DNA of 64,000 bases from Sulfitobacter donghicola DSW-25 = KCTC 12864 = JCM 14565 (GTDB lineage Bacteria; Pseudomonadota; Alphaproteobacteria; Rhodobacterales; Rhodobacteraceae), in NCBI RefSeq assembly GCF_000622405.1, contig NZ_JASF01000005.1:1364001-1428000 (forward strand), given 5' to 3'. The position numbers and the translations under genes were made by a program. The notes below the pieces were generated by a model that was not told the origin of the DNA, ran no database searches, and saw only the letters and a list, made by a program, of their open reading frames with translations. Shown here one piece after another: positions 8,522 to 17,918 of this stretch; within the stretch, counting starts at the first letter, position 1; every line of letters starts with the position of its first letter.

Positions 8522-8962
8522 TCTCCTGATTAAGTCGTCTCAGGAAACAGCCTCTGGTTTCAGGGTGTCAGGATTCGGAACCGATTGTGACTGAAAGAGG
8601 GTTTTTACTCTCCTATTGGTAGAAAAAGCCCCAGATCAGCCTGAAACACTATCCTATAACGTGTAAAGAGGTCGAATTTCGAATTTCGGCCAACCTTGGT
8701 AGAAAATTTATCCAACAAAATGAGAGCTCTCTGCATTACCCGATCGAAAACATGTCTATTTCGATCAGAGCTTCCTCATAAAGAATGATCAAGTCACCTT
8801 TAACTTTGGCCCACATATTTGCGCCCAGCGCACAACTAAGGCGCCGAATTAAGGTGTATATCAGGTAATGTTGAACCAGACAGCGAAGCGCCAAACAACA
8901 ATCTCAAAAGCTTGTTGTTTCAAGTCGCGAAACAATAGGCCCTCAATCAATCAGCGCTCTCT
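8522..8962. other. 441-base gene-free region with a perfect 9-base inverted repeat
   Basis: No credible coding frame is seen on either strand. The region is AT-richer than its surroundings. It holds a perfect inverted repeat AAACAACAA (8893-8901) / TTGTTGTTT (8912-8920) with a 10-base loop, 43 bases beyond the rlmN stop. No T-run follows on either strand, so it is not a convincing intrinsic terminator. A short motif TGGTAGAAAA occurs near 8618 and again near 8698. The promoter of the small gene at 8300-8521 should be near the right-hand part of 8522-8600. Confidence 0.5.
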
Positions 8963-10141
8963 TTAATCGCGGCTAACGCCTGCCTCTGCTTCGATTTGAC
9001 GGCGGGACTTGCGTGCGCGCTCTGTTTCCGATTTCAACTGCCCACAAGCAGCCATGATATCTTCGCCACGTGGTTTGCGCACAGGCGAGGCATAACCAGC
9101 CTTATGGACGATATCGGAAAACGCTCTGATGCGGTTGTTTGAAGAACGTTGATAAGGCGCGCCGGGCCATTCGTTAAACGGGATCAAGTTAATCTTGGCG
9201 GGGATGCCTTCGATCAGCTTCATCAGGCGGTGGGCATCTTCGTCGCTATCGTTAACGCCATTCAGCATGACATATTCAAACGTGATCCGTTCAGAGTTGG
9301 AAACTTTGGGGTATTCACGCAGGGCATCCAGCAGCGCCTCGATGTTCCAGCGTTTGTTGATCGGCACCAGCTTGTCGCGGACCTCATCTGTGGTGGCGTG
9401 GAACGACACCGCCAGTTGGCAACCGATCTCGGCAGCGGTCCGTTCGATTTCTGGCACGACGCCAGAAGTGCTGAGCGTGATGCGGCGGCGCGATAGCTGG
9501 ATGCCTTCGGGGTCCATCGCGATCTTCATCGCGTCACGGACATTTTCAAAGTTATACAGCGGCTCGCCCATGCCCATCAAAACGATGTTGGACAGCAAGC
9601 GCGCTTCATAGGTGCGCGTGCCGCTTTTGGGCCATTCGTCCAGATCATCACGGGCAACCATGACCTGACCAATGATTTCACCTGCAGTCAGGTTACGCAC
9701 CAGCTTTTGTGTACCCGTATGACAGAACGAACATGTCAGCGTGCAGCCAACCTGAGAGCTGACGCAAAGCGTGCCGCGATCCGCTTCTGGGATATAGACC
9801 ACCTCGACTTCATGCCCGCCAGCGATCCGAACAAGGTATTTGCGCGTTCCATCCGTGCTGACCTGTTTGGTCACCACCTCAGGCACCTCAACGACAAAAT
9901 GCTCGGCCAGTTCAGCGCGGAACGCTTTGCTAAGGTTTGTCATCGCGTCAAAGTCGCGGACGCCCCAGTTGTAAATCCATTGCCAAATCTGGCCTACCCG
10001 CATTTTCGCCTGCTTTTCCGGCGTACCAATTGCGATCAGCGCATCACGCATCGCTTCGCGTGTCATGCCAACAAGGTTCTGCGGCCCCTCTGGCAATTTG
10101 CGCGGGATGGTGTGAACGTCTTGGGTAATTGGTGCAGACAT
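8963..10141 (-). CDS. rlmN: Dual-specificity 23S rRNA / tRNA adenine C2 methyltransferase
   Basis: 392 residues. A radical SAM enzyme that methylates C2 of A2503 in 23S rRNA and A37 in some tRNAs. The iron-sulfur motif is CTLTCSFC (Cys133, Cys137, Cys140). The two methyl-transfer cysteines characteristic of RlmN are present: Cys126 in [11 protein letters not shown] and Cys366 in [22 protein letters not shown] and [21 protein letters not shown] blocks (here [13 protein letters not shown]) support the assignment over other radical SAM families. The start ATG at 10141 is 106 bases from the IalB-family stop. The minus-strand terminator in that gap suggests that rlmN has its own promoter there. 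Confidence 0.95.
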   Translation of the reverse strand: MSAPITQDVHTIPRKLPEGPQNLVGMTREAMRDALIAIGTPEKQAKMRVGQIWQWIYNWGVRDFDAMTNLSKAFRAELAEHFVVEVPEVVTKQVSTDGTRKYLVRIAGGHEVEVVYIPEADRGTLCVSSQVGCTLTCSFCHTGTQKLVRNLTAGEIIGQVMVARDDLDEWPKSGTRTYEARLLSNIVLMGMGEPLYNFENVRDAMKIAMDPEGIQLSRRRITLSTSGVVPEIERTAAEIGCQLAVSFHATTDEVRDKLVPINKRWNIEALLDALREYPKVSNSERITFEYVMLNGVNDSDEDAHRLMKLIEGIPAKINLIPFNEWPGAPYQRSSNNRIRAFSDIVHKAGYASPVRKPRGEDIMAACGQLKSETERARKSRRQIEAEAGVSRD

Positions 10142-10191
10142 GGTTCGAATCCTATGAGGGGTAGAGTGCTATATAGGTGTTCTAGGCGCAA

Positions 10192-10226
10192 AATGAAAAC
10201 AGCCCCGCCCACGGATGGGCAGAGCT
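10192..10226 (-). terminator. Intrinsic terminator after the IalB-family gene
   Basis: On the minus strand, an 11-pair stem (10216-10226 with 10201-10211, including G-U pairs) closes a 4-base loop and is followed by GTTTTCATTTT. It lies 22 bases beyond the stop at 10248. Confidence 0.8.
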
Positions 10227-10247
10227 GCTTGAATTCATGTGGCTAGA

Positions 10248-10778
10248 TTAGCCGCCGCAGCGTTTTGCCGCGTCCTCAACCGCTGCGGTAAAGCCCAGCA
10301 GGGAAAAGGTATCTTCGGTTTTTGTGCCGCGGCCGGAACGACCTGTCAGCTTGGCATTCGCGCCACGTTTCATCGCGGTGATGATCTTGGAATCATCTGC
10401 GGTTGTCGCTGGCCATGCCCATTCACCCTCGGTGAACAATTCAAATGAATTGCCGGAAATATCCAAAGACACGGTCGAGCCGCTTGCGAAGGGGTAACCG
10501 CCAGTAAAGGCAACCTGCCCTTTGGCACCTGCGCTGGGGCGGTAAAATACCATCAGCAAAATCTGCCCACGGTTCACCGCAACAACACGCCCATCGCGCG
10601 AGTTCACAGTTTCCTTAGGCGTCGAGACCCCCCAACATTCGGTTGGATTATCCTCTACGAACACGCTCCAGTCAGTCTTTGCCGCTACGCGGTTCGTGCT
10701 CTGGCTTTGCGCCAATGCACCGCCAGCTATCAAGCCTGCCAATAGTGCAGCACATACACCAGTTTTCAAAAATGCCAT
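10248..10778 (-). CDS. Invasion-associated locus B (IalB) family periplasmic protein
   Basis: 176 residues. A Sec signal peptide (MAFLKTGVCAALLAGLIAGG, cleavage probably after ALAQ) precedes a mature domain beginning around DWSVFVEDNPTECWGVSTP, which is the recognisable start of the IalB domain, followed by the beta-sandwich strands ILLMVFYRPSAG and FTEGEWAWPA. Bartonella IalB is linked to erythrocyte invasion, but the family is widespread in free-living alphaproteobacteria and its molecular role is unknown. Two cysteines (in ECWG and the C-terminal KRCGG) could form a disulfide. It appears monocistronic, with its own terminator downstream. Confidence 0.82.
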   Translation of the reverse strand: MAFLKTGVCAALLAGLIAGGALAQSQSTNRVAAKTDWSVFVEDNPTECWGVSTPKETVNSRDGRVVAVNRGQILLMVFYRPSAGAKGQVAFTGGYPFASGSTVSLDISGNSFELFTEGEWAWPATTADDSKIITAMKRGANAKLTGRSGRGTKTEDTFSLLGFTAAVEDAAKRCGG

Positions 10779-10972
10779 CAGTCCAAATCTCCAGCCGTCT
10801 TGCTTGCCTCAATAGAAAATGTAATCCCATGCTGTGGCCGCTTTTTGATGGGCCATTCTTTTGCGATAGGTTACGTTCTTCTCAACACCAAACACCATAA
10901 CGCGAAAGACGTGCATGACGAAACCCCGCATGGCAGGTTTTCGCCCATAAAAAACACCTAAAGGAACCAACT

Positions 10973-11959
10973 ATGACCGCTCCCGCACCTTTTGCCGAAA
11001 TCTGGCGTGGCCCGTTTTTGGAAAGCGTTCATTCTGGTCATGCCGTGATTTGCGACGGGACCGGCCAAATTGTTGACGCTTGGGGTGATCCTGATGCCGT
11101 AGTTCTGGCCCGCAGCTCTTCGAAAATGATTCAGGCATTGCCGCTGATCCGTTCAGGGGCAGCGGATGCTTTCGGACTGACAACCAAACAGCTCGCCCTG
11201 TCTTGTGCATCGCATCAGGGGGCGCAAATTCACGTTGATAACGTAGGCGCATGGATGGGTGACCTTGGGCTGAGGGATGATGATTTCCGTTGTGGTACTG
11301 AAGAGTCCCGTGATCGCAGCGTAATGGAGGCGCAAATCCGCGCCCATGAAAAACCCTGCCGCATTCACAACAACTGTTCAGGCAAGCACGCTGGCTTCCT
11401 CACCCTCACGAAACATTTGGGCGCTGGGCCTGATTACACCGATCCCAACCATCCCGTGCAGCGCGCCTGCCTAGAGGCGTTTGAAGGCGTGACGCAGCAA
11501 ACCAGCCCTGGGTTTGGGATTGATGGATGCTCGGCCCCGAACTTTGCCTCAACGATGCATGGCATTGCCCGCGCTATGGCGCATTTTGCAAATGCGCCTG
11601 AAGGCAGCGCCGAGGTACGATTGCATCAAGCCATGCGCCTACACCCTGAATTGGTCGCCGGTGAAGGCCGCGCCTGCACCGAACTCATGAATGCCTGCAA
11701 TGGTAAGGTAGCATTGAAAACGGGTGCCGAAGGATTCTTTATCGCGATTCTGCCAGAACAGGGGCTGGGCATCGCGGTCAAAGCGGCCTGCGGCACCACA
11801 CGCGCCGCCGAAGCCGCGATTGCCGCGCTATTGGTTCGTTTAGGTGTGCTGGACGCAAACCACCCCGCGACCCTAAAACGGATCAACGCCCCGATCAAAA
11901 ACTGGGACGGGCTAGTCACTGGCGTTTTGAAACCAGCCGCAGGTCTTTTGCAGGCCTAG
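10973..11959 (+). CDS. L-asparaginase, Rhizobium etli type (AnsA / class 3)
   Basis: 328 residues of the PF06089-type family, unrelated in sequence to E. coli asparaginases. In the characterised R. etli enzyme the active site uses two Ser-Lys tandems, with a zinc held by Cys135, Lys138 and a later Cys. This sequence has Ser48 and Lys51 in RSSSKMIQ, Ser80 in LSCASHQG, Cys135 and Lys138 in NNCSGKHAGF, and Cys186 in IDGCSAPNF, so the site looks intact. It hydrolyses L-asparagine to aspartate and ammonia in the cytoplasm. The ATG at 10973 follows AAAGGAACC. Its last four bases overlap the tail of serB on the opposite strand. Confidence 0.9.
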   Translation: MTAPAPFAEIWRGPFLESVHSGHAVICDGTGQIVDAWGDPDAVVLARSSSKMIQALPLIRSGAADAFGLTTKQLALSCASHQGAQIHVDNVGAWMGDLGLRDDDFRCGTEESRDRSVMEAQIRAHEKPCRIHNNCSGKHAGFLTLTKHLGAGPDYTDPNHPVQRACLEAFEGVTQQTSPGFGIDGCSAPNFASTMHGIARAMAHFANAPEGSAEVRLHQAMRLHPELVAGEGRACTELMNACNGKVALKTGAEGFFIAILPEQGLGIAVKAACGTTRAAEAAIAALLVRLGVLDANHPATLKRINAPIKNWDGLVTGVLKPAAGLLQA

Positions 11960-12831
11960 CTTACAAATTCGTCCTGACTGTAGCCTTGAACATACAAAAG
12001 CGCAGTCAGGTCCGAGAAGTTGACCCGCACATTACACTGCGCCGCAACAGACGGTTTCGCATGCAATGCCACGCCCATGCCTGCGCGTGTCAGCATGCCC
12101 AGATCATTTGCACCGTCACCAACGGCGACAACATCAGTATCAGTGATCTTTAGGCGCGCGGTGATTTCTTCCAGCGCATCAACTTTGGCCTGTTTACCAA
12201 GGATTGGCATGCCTACCTTTCCTGTCAGTTTGCCACCCTCTGTCAGCAACGTGTTTGCACGGTTTTCATCAAACCCCAACTGCCCCGCAACCTGCTGGGT
12301 AAAGGCAGTAAACCCACCAGACACCAGCGCCGCATAAGCGCCATTTGCCTTCATCGTTGCCAGCAGTGTCTTACCACCTGGCATCAAGGTAATCCGCTCG
12401 GCCAGAACCTTGGTGATCACGCCTTCGGGGAGGTTCTTCAAAAGCCCGACACGTTCGTTCAGCGCACCGTCAAAATCCAACTCGCCATTCATTGCACGGG
12501 CAGTGATGTCTTTTACACGTTCACCCACACCAGCCTCGTCTGCCAGTTCATCAATGCATTCTTGCTGGATCATGGTGCTGTCCATATCGGCCAGTAGCAT
12601 CTTTTTGCGCCGACCAGCCGTAGGCACCAGAACCAGATCAATATTCATGCTTTGGCAGCTGTCCCAGACTTCCCACAGGTTTTGAGGAACCTCGGCCAAA
12701 CCGAATTCAGCCGCAACATCGGGCGCAAGCCAAATCGCGTCTCCGCCGCCCCACGCATTTCGTAAGGATTCGACCAGCGCAGGCTCAAGATTGCGGGCGC
12801 TAGGAGCAGCAAGAAGGACAGCTGTATACAT
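11956..12831 (-). CDS. serB: Phosphoserine phosphatase
   Basis: 291 residues from the ATG at 12831 (protein [10 protein letters not shown]). The same frame stays open for more than 300 bases further upstream, but that extension has no family similarity and would read antisense through the serC leader, so I discard it. HAD motifs: DMDST at 82-86 with nucleophile Asp82, a serine in ALVSGGF, a lysine-containing segment near GKQAKVDAL, and [10 protein letters not shown]. It dephosphorylates L-phosphoserine, the last step of serine synthesis. It is divergent from serC-serA, which encode the other two steps. The N-terminal ~70 residues form a short ACT-like region, as in many SerB proteins. Confidence 0.93.
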   Translation of the reverse strand: MYTAVLLAAPSARNLEPALVESLRNAWGGGDAIWLAPDVAAEFGLAEVPQNLWEVWDSCQSMNIDLVLVPTAGRRKKMLLADMDSTMIQQECIDELADEAGVGERVKDITARAMNGELDFDGALNERVGLLKNLPEGVITKVLAERITLMPGGKTLLATMKANGAYAALVSGGFTAFTQQVAGQLGFDENRANTLLTEGGKLTGKVGMPILGKQAKVDALEEITARLKITDTDVVAVGDGANDLGMLTRAGMGVALHAKPSVAAQCNVRVNFSDLTALLYVQGYSQDEFVS

Positions 12832-12913
12832 GTTCAAGTTTCCGATCCACGTCAAAGACGTCGCAAAAAGACGATTAGGGGGCGGTTTAGCCCCGTTTCT
12901 TTGGTTGCACCAG

Positions 12914-12988
12914 AGGGCAATGGCCCTTATGTCCGTCGGTGGGACACCCTTCCCCAACGAAGGGCATTTATCTGTAAGGATAGCATCA
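12914..12988 (+). promoter_or_regulatory. Structured serC leader, candidate cis-regulatory RNA
   Basis: Upstream of serC, GCCCTT (12923-12928) can pair either with AGGGC (12914-12918) as a small hairpin, or with AAGGGC (12960-12965) to enclose a further hairpin TGTCC/GGACA (12930-12934 with 12942-12946). CCCTT (12947-12951) competes for the same AAGGGC. Such exclusive pairings are typical of riboswitches or attenuators. A conserved alphaproteobacterial RNA called the serC motif is known upstream of serC-serA operons; I believe this is an instance, but that needs a covariance-model match. The ribosome binding site GTAAGGA (12975-12980) lies just after the switch region. A separate GC-rich hairpin at 12879-12894 is followed by a T-rich stretch. 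Confidence 0.6.
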
Positions 12989-14128
12989 ATGGCTATAACA
13001 CCACCGGACGCACGTCCGACGAATCCGCGTTTTTCCTCTGGACCATGCGCAAAACCCCCCACATTTGATTTGGCAAAATTGTCTGGCGCGCCTTTGGGCC
13101 GCAGCCACCGTGCCGCACCTGGTAAAGCCAAGTTGCTAGCAGCGATCGAGACAACACGCGAAGTCCTCGGCATTCCTGCCGACTATAAAATCGGTATCGT
13201 ACCGGCCTCTGACACAGGCGCCTATGAAATGGCGATGTGGAACCTTTTGGGCGAACGCCACGTTGAGATGCTCGCGTGGGAAAGCTTTGGCTCTGGCTGG
13301 GTCACTGACGCGCTGAAGCAGTTAAAAGTCGACGCGACAGAGAAAACCGCCCCCTACGGCGAGATCGTTGATCTGGACGGTGTGAACTTCGACAATGATG
13401 TTTGCTTTACCTACAACGGCACGACTTCTGGTGTGCGCGTTCCTGCCAATTTCGACATTCCCGCAGACCGCGCAGGCCTGACCCTGTGCGATGCCACATC
13501 CGCAGCCTTTGCGATGGACCTGCCATGGGATCGTTTGGACGTCACCACATTCAGCTGGCAAAAAGTACTGGGCGGCGAAGCGGCCCACGGCATGCTGATC
13601 CTCAGCCCGCGCGCTGTTGAACGTCTGGAAAGCTACACACCTGCATGGCCCCTGCCAAAAATCTTCCGCTTGACCAAAGGCGGCAAGCTGATCGACGGTA
13701 TCTTTACGGGCGCCACGATCAACACACCCTCCATGTTGTGCGTTGAGGACTATTTGTTCGCGCTGGATTGGGCGAAATCTGTTGGTGGCCTGAAGGGCAT
13801 GATCGCCCGTGCAGATGCCAACACCGCTGCAGTAACTGCATTTGTTGAGGCACACGACTGGATCGATTTCCTTGCGGTTGATCCTGCGACACGCTCCAAC
13901 ACATCTGTTTGCCTCAAGTTCACCGACGAGCGTATCACCGATGGGGCAGCCTTTGCCAAAGCCGTTGCAAAACGTCTGGCAGACGAAAACATCGCATTGG
14001 ATATCGGTGCATACCGTGACGCGCCTGCTGGCCTGCGCATCTGGTGCGGCGCAACCGTTGAGACATCCGACATCGAAGCCATGCTTCCGTGGCTCGACTA
14101 CGCGTTCAACGCCGAACTCAACGCATAA
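12989..14128 (+). CDS. serC: Phosphoserine aminotransferase
   Basis: 379 residues. It converts 3-phosphohydroxypyruvate and glutamate to phosphoserine with PLP; it can also act in pyridoxine synthesis. I start at the ATG at 12989 ([20 protein letters not shown]), which matches the family N-terminus of the long alphaproteobacterial/mycobacterial type and has AAGGA upstream; the open frame to 12791 crosses the leader and serB and is discarded. The PLP lysine is in [15 protein letters not shown], with [15 protein letters not shown] before it. serA begins 83 bases after its stop, without a clear terminator, so the two form an operon. Confidence 0.94.
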   Translation: MAITPPDARPTNPRFSSGPCAKPPTFDLAKLSGAPLGRSHRAAPGKAKLLAAIETTREVLGIPADYKIGIVPASDTGAYEMAMWNLLGERHVEMLAWESFGSGWVTDALKQLKVDATEKTAPYGEIVDLDGVNFDNDVCFTYNGTTSGVRVPANFDIPADRAGLTLCDATSAAFAMDLPWDRLDVTTFSWQKVLGGEAAHGMLILSPRAVERLESYTPAWPLPKIFRLTKGGKLIDGIFTGATINTPSMLCVEDYLFALDWAKSVGGLKGMIARADANTAAVTAFVEAHDWIDFLAVDPATRSNTSVCLKFTDERITDGAAFAKAVAKRLADENIALDIGAYRDAPAGLRIWCGATVETSDIEAMLPWLDYAFNAELNA

Positions 14129-14211
14129 TAGCGAAACACCGTCGCGCCTGCGGGCTAACCGATTGGCGCGACACCACGCTCTTACCCCATATTATTCAAA
14201 GGACCTCTATC

Positions 14212-15807
14212 ATGGCGCCTAAAGTACTCATCTCCGACAGCCTCAGCGAAGCAGCTGTTCAAATCTTCAAAGACCGCGGCATCGACGTGGATTTCCAGCC
14301 AACACTGGGCAAAGACAAGGACAAGCTGGCCGAAGTGATTGGCCAATACGATGGCCTCGCCATCCGTTCCGCCACCAAAGCAACCGAGAAAATCATCGCA
14401 GCAGCAGATAACTTAAAGGTCATTGGCCGCGCGGGTATCGGTACAGACAACATCGACAAAGACGCCGCCTCCAAAAAAGGTGTGATCGTCATGAACACGC
14501 CTTTCGGCAACATGATCACCACAGCCGAGCACGCCATCGCAATGATGTTCGCTGTGGCACGTCAGATTCCAGAAGCGTCAGAATCCACGCATGCTGGCAA
14601 ATGGGAAAAATCCAAATTCATGGGTGTTGAGCTGACTGGCAAAACACTGGGCGTTATCGGCGCAGGCAACATCGGTGGCATCGTCTGCGACCGCGCCCGT
14701 GGCCTGAAAATGAAGGTTGTGGCCTATGACCCCTTCTTGGGCGAAGAGAAAGCCGCGAAAATGGGCGTTGAAAAGGTCGAGCTGGAAGAGCTGCTGGCGC
14801 GCGCCGACTTTATCACGCTGCACGTTCCGTTCACCGAGCAGACCGCAAACATCCTGAGCCGTGAAAACCTTGAGAAAACCAAAAAAGGCGTGCGCATCAT
14901 CAACTGTGCCCGTGGTGGTCTGGTTGACGAAGAGGCACTGGCCGATTTGCTGAAATCCGGCCATGTTGCTGGCGCTGCGTTCGACGTGTTCAAACAGGAA
15001 CCAGCTACCGAGAACCCACTGTTCAACCTGCCAAACGTTGTCTGCACACCGCACCTTGGCGCTGCAACAACCGAAGCACAGGAAAACGTGGCCCTTCAGG
15101 TTGCAGAGCAGATGTCAGACTATTTGTTGACTGGTGCTGTCACCAACGCCCTGAACATGCCGTCGGTTACCGCCGAAGAGGCGCAAATCATGGGTCCATG
15201 GTTGAAACTGGCAGGTTACCTTGGCGCCTTCACCGGTCAGATGACCGACGAGCCGATCAAAGCCATCAACATCCTCTATGATGGTGTTGTTTCCGAAATG
15301 AACCTCGACGCGCTGAACTGTGGTGTGGTTGCGGGTATCATGAAACGCGCAAACCCAGACGTGAACATGGTTTCCGCCCCTGTTGTTGCCAAAGAAAAAG
15401 GCATCCAGATTTCTACAACCAACCAAGATAAATCTGGCGCATTCGACGGCTATATCAAAGTGACCGTTGTAACGGACAAACGCGAACGTTCCATCGCGGG
15501 GACTGTCTTCTCTGATGGCAAACCACGTTTCATCCAGATCAAAGGCATTAACATCGACGCCGAAGTTGGCCGCCACATGGTTTACACCACCAATGAGGAC
15601 GTTCCAGGCATCATCGGTACATTGGGTCAAACATTGGGCGAAAACGGCGTGAACATCGCGAACTTTACCCTTGGCCGCGCTGACGTCAAAGGCGAAGCAA
15701 TTGCCTTGCTTTACGTTGATGCGCCAGTGCCAACAGAGGTTGTAAAGCAGCTGCACGAAACTGGCCGGTTTACGCAGATCAAACTATTGGAATTTGACGT
15801 AGCCTAA
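14212..15807 (+). CDS. serA: D-3-phosphoglycerate dehydrogenase
   Basis: 531 residues from the ATG at 14212 (MAPKVLISDSLSEAAVQIF), the long three-domain form. It oxidises 3-phosphoglycerate to phosphohydroxypyruvate with NAD, the committed step of serine synthesis. The NAD loop is VIGAGNIGGIVCDRARG, the catalytic arginine is in INCARGGLVDE, and the catalytic histidine is in PHLGAATTEAQ. An ASB intervening domain follows, and a C-terminal ACT domain begins around GRHMVYTTNEDVPGIIGTL; in related enzymes this is where serine inhibits. The upstream open frame to 14089 overlaps the end of serC and is not used. A strong terminator follows the stop. Confidence 0.95.
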   Translation: MAPKVLISDSLSEAAVQIFKDRGIDVDFQPTLGKDKDKLAEVIGQYDGLAIRSATKATEKIIAAADNLKVIGRAGIGTDNIDKDAASKKGVIVMNTPFGNMITTAEHAIAMMFAVARQIPEASESTHAGKWEKSKFMGVELTGKTLGVIGAGNIGGIVCDRARGLKMKVVAYDPFLGEEKAAKMGVEKVELEELLARADFITLHVPFTEQTANILSRENLEKTKKGVRIINCARGGLVDEEALADLLKSGHVAGAAFDVFKQEPATENPLFNLPNVVCTPHLGAATTEAQENVALQVAEQMSDYLLTGAVTNALNMPSVTAEEAQIMGPWLKLAGYLGAFTGQMTDEPIKAINILYDGVVSEMNLDALNCGVVAGIMKRANPDVNMVSAPVVAKEKGIQISTTNQDKSGAFDGYIKVTVVTDKRERSIAGTVFSDGKPRFIQIKGINIDAEVGRHMVYTTNEDVPGIIGTLGQTLGENGVNIANFTLGRADVKGEAIALLYVDAPVPTEVVKQLHETGRFTQIKLLEFDVA

Positions 15808-15830
15808 GGTTATTCAATTACTACCTGAAA

Positions 15831-15861
15831 GGCGCGGCCCATATGGTGCCGCGCCTTTTTT
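15831..15861 (+). terminator. Intrinsic terminator of serC-serA
   Basis: A perfect 8-pair stem GGCGCGGC/GCCGCGCC (15831-15838 with 15848-15855) with a 9-base loop, followed by six T residues. Confidence 0.95.
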
Positions 15862-15873
15862 ATTGGAGAGATC

Positions 15874-16620
15874 ATGACCAAACCTATTTACGCCATCGGC
15901 GACGTCCACGGGCAAATTGAAGAGCTTAACCGCGTCCTCGCCCTGATCGAAAAGGACGGCGGGCCAGATGCCGAAGTAGTCTTTATTGGTGACTACACGG
16001 ATCGTGGTGCCAATTCTGCTGAGGTGATCGACACTTTGATCCAAGGGCTTGCCGTCGGAAAACCTTGGAGGTGTTTAATGGGTAATCATGACCGCATGTT
16101 CAGCTGGTTCATGCGCGACTATCCCCAGCATGACGCCTATCTGCCTGTCTACCTTTATTGGCTCCACGAGCGTTTGGGGGGTGACACAACCATGGCGTCC
16201 TATGGCGTAAAGATGAAAGAAACCGATCGCCAAACCGCCGTGCACGCGCTGGCCAAAGCTGCTGTGCCTCAGGCCCATGTGGATTTTTTGAATAACCTCT
16301 CGCTCAGCTATGAAACCGACGATCTGTTCTTTGCCCATGCTGGCATCAAACCCGGCGTTCCATTGGATCAGCAAGACGAAGAGGATTTGCTGTGGATCCG
16401 AAAAGAGTTTCACGTTGATACGCGCGACCACGGCAAATTGATCGTTCACGGCCACACACCGGTTGAGACAGCAACGCACTATGGCAACCGCATCAACATT
16501 GACGCTGGTGCCGGATATGGACGCCCTTTGACTGCTGTTGTTTTTGAAGGGCGCAGCTGCTGGACCCTCAGTGCCGAGGGGCGCCAACCCTTGATGCCGG
16601 TGGAAGCAAACGCGGTCTAA
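15874..16620 (+). CDS. PPP-family metallophosphatase (serine/threonine phosphatase 1-like)
   Basis: 248 residues with the complete PPP metal motifs: GDVHG (9-13), GDYTDRG (39-45), GNHD (70-73), then AHAGIKPG and VHGHTPVE later. These place it with bacterial PrpA/PphA-type protein phosphatases and symmetrical Ap4A hydrolases; the substrate is not determined by sequence. The start has GGAGAG seven bases upstream, located just past the serA terminator, so either read-through or a promoter hidden in the terminator region drives it. The thiolase gene follows 74 bases later and has its own good ribosome binding site. Confidence 0.88.
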   Translation: MTKPIYAIGDVHGQIEELNRVLALIEKDGGPDAEVVFIGDYTDRGANSAEVIDTLIQGLAVGKPWRCLMGNHDRMFSWFMRDYPQHDAYLPVYLYWLHERLGGDTTMASYGVKMKETDRQTAVHALAKAAVPQAHVDFLNNLSLSYETDDLFFAHAGIKPGVPLDQQDEEDLLWIRKEFHVDTRDHGKLIVHGHTPVETATHYGNRINIDAGAGYGRPLTAVVFEGRSCWTLSAEGRQPLMPVEANAV

Positions 16621-16694
16621 CCTTTGACGGAACGTCCCTACTGACATAATTGCAGCCGTTTTCTAATGTGCTGCAAATTTTCGGGAGAAATCAC

Positions 16695-17873
16695 ATGTCA
16701 GACGATATCGTAATCCTTAGTGGCGTCCGTACAGCCATTGGTACCTTTGGTGGCTCATTGGCTGGAACACCAACCACAACTTTGGGTGCAACCGTTGCCC
16801 GCGAGGCATTGTCGCGTGCAGGTATCGAGGGAAAGCAAATCGAACACGTTGTTTTTGGCAATGTCATCAACACAGAACCCCGCGACATGTACCTAAGCCG
16901 CGTTGCCGCGATGGAGGCCGATGTTCCAGATGCCGTGCCCGCGATGAACGTGAACCGCCTGTGTGGTTCTGGTGTTCAGGCGATCATCTCGGCCGTGCAG
17001 TCCCTGATGCTGGGCGATGCAGAATTTGCCCTTGCTGGTGGTGCAGAAAGCATGAGCCGCGCGCCCTATATTCAACCTGCCGCACGTTGGGGGCAGAAAA
17101 TGGGTGATGTTGCCTCGCTCGACATGTTGTTGGGTACGTTGAACTGCCCGTTTGGTACGGGCCACATGGGCGTCACAGCGGAAAACGTAGCTGGTGAGCA
17201 TGAGGTCACCCGCGAAGAGCAAGACGCATTTGCGATGCTGTCGCAGGACCGTGCAGCAGCCGCGATCGAAGCAGGCCATTTCGCCGATCAGATCGTACCT
17301 GTTGAAGTACGAAAAGGCCGTGAGACGGTTGCCTTTGAAGTAGATGAACACCCTAAAGCAACGACTTTGGACAAGCTTGCCGGCTTGCGCCCTGTGTTCC
17401 AAAAGGACGGCTCGGTCACCGCTGGCAACGCGTCAGGTATCAACGATGGTGCTGCGGCATTGGTACTGGCACGCGCATCCGCTGCCGAGGCCAAGGGGCT
17501 AAAGCCGCTGGCAAAGATCATCGGATATGCCCACGCTGGTGTGCGCCCCGAAGTCATGGGTATCGGCCCAATCCCTGCGGTTACCAAACTGTTTGAAAAA
17601 ACGGGTCTGGGCGCAGATGATTTCGACGTAATCGAAAGCAACGAGGCTTTTGCCTCTCAGGCGCTGGCGGTTAGCAAGGCGCTGGGCTTTGATCCGGCAA
17701 AGGTAAACCCGAACGGCGGCGCAATTGCGTTGGGCCACCCTGTTGGCGCAACGGGCGCGATCATCACCGTAAAGGCATTGTACGAATTGCTACGCACAGG
17801 CGGCAAACGCGCATTGATCACCATGTGTATTGGCGGCGGTCAGGGTATTGCACTGGCAATCGAACGTATCTGA
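16695..17873 (+). CDS. Acetyl-CoA C-acyltransferase (beta-ketothiolase)
   Basis: 392 residues, starting at the ATG at 16695 (MSDDIVILSG), which has CGGGAG upstream; an in-frame ATG 45 bases earlier lacks support. Thiolase active-site residues are present: Cys90 in NRLCGSGVQA, His348 in ALGHPVGATGA and Cys378 in CIGGGQG. It condenses or cleaves beta-ketoacyl-CoA in PHB synthesis or acyl-CoA breakdown. No phaB or fatty-acid oxidation partner adjoins it, so chain-length preference is open; the sequence resembles BktB/PhaA-type degradative-biosynthetic thiolases. A strong hairpin terminator follows. Confidence 0.9.
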   Translation: MSDDIVILSGVRTAIGTFGGSLAGTPTTTLGATVAREALSRAGIEGKQIEHVVFGNVINTEPRDMYLSRVAAMEADVPDAVPAMNVNRLCGSGVQAIISAVQSLMLGDAEFALAGGAESMSRAPYIQPAARWGQKMGDVASLDMLLGTLNCPFGTGHMGVTAENVAGEHEVTREEQDAFAMLSQDRAAAAIEAGHFADQIVPVEVRKGRETVAFEVDEHPKATTLDKLAGLRPVFQKDGSVTAGNASGINDGAAALVLARASAAEAKGLKPLAKIIGYAHAGVRPEVMGIGPIPAVTKLFEKTGLGADDFDVIESNEAFASQALAVSKALGFDPAKVNPNGGAIALGHPVGATGAIITVKALYELLRTGGKRALITMCIGGGQGIALAIERI

Positions 17874-17886
17874 TTTAGAAAGCTCT

Positions 17887-17917
17887 AAGGGCCGGCGCGA
17901 TCACGCGGGCCCTTTTT
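17887..17917 (+). terminator. Intrinsic terminator of the thiolase gene
   Basis: AAGGGCC (17887-17893) pairs with GGCCCTT (17908-17914), with inner CGCG/CGCG pairing and a T-run. The ubiB stop from the opposite strand lies just beyond it. Confidence 0.9.
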
Positions 17918-17918
17918 C

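Noticed and set aside
10141..10152. tRNA-like TTCGAATCC T-arm upstream of rlmN
   Set aside because: No matching acceptor, D or anticodon arms can be built on either strand around it; most of the neighbouring sequence belongs to the rlmN start.
12832..13173. N-terminal extension of serB
   Set aside because: The open frame continues upstream but runs antisense through the serC leader and the 5' end of serC, and shows no similarity to SerB.
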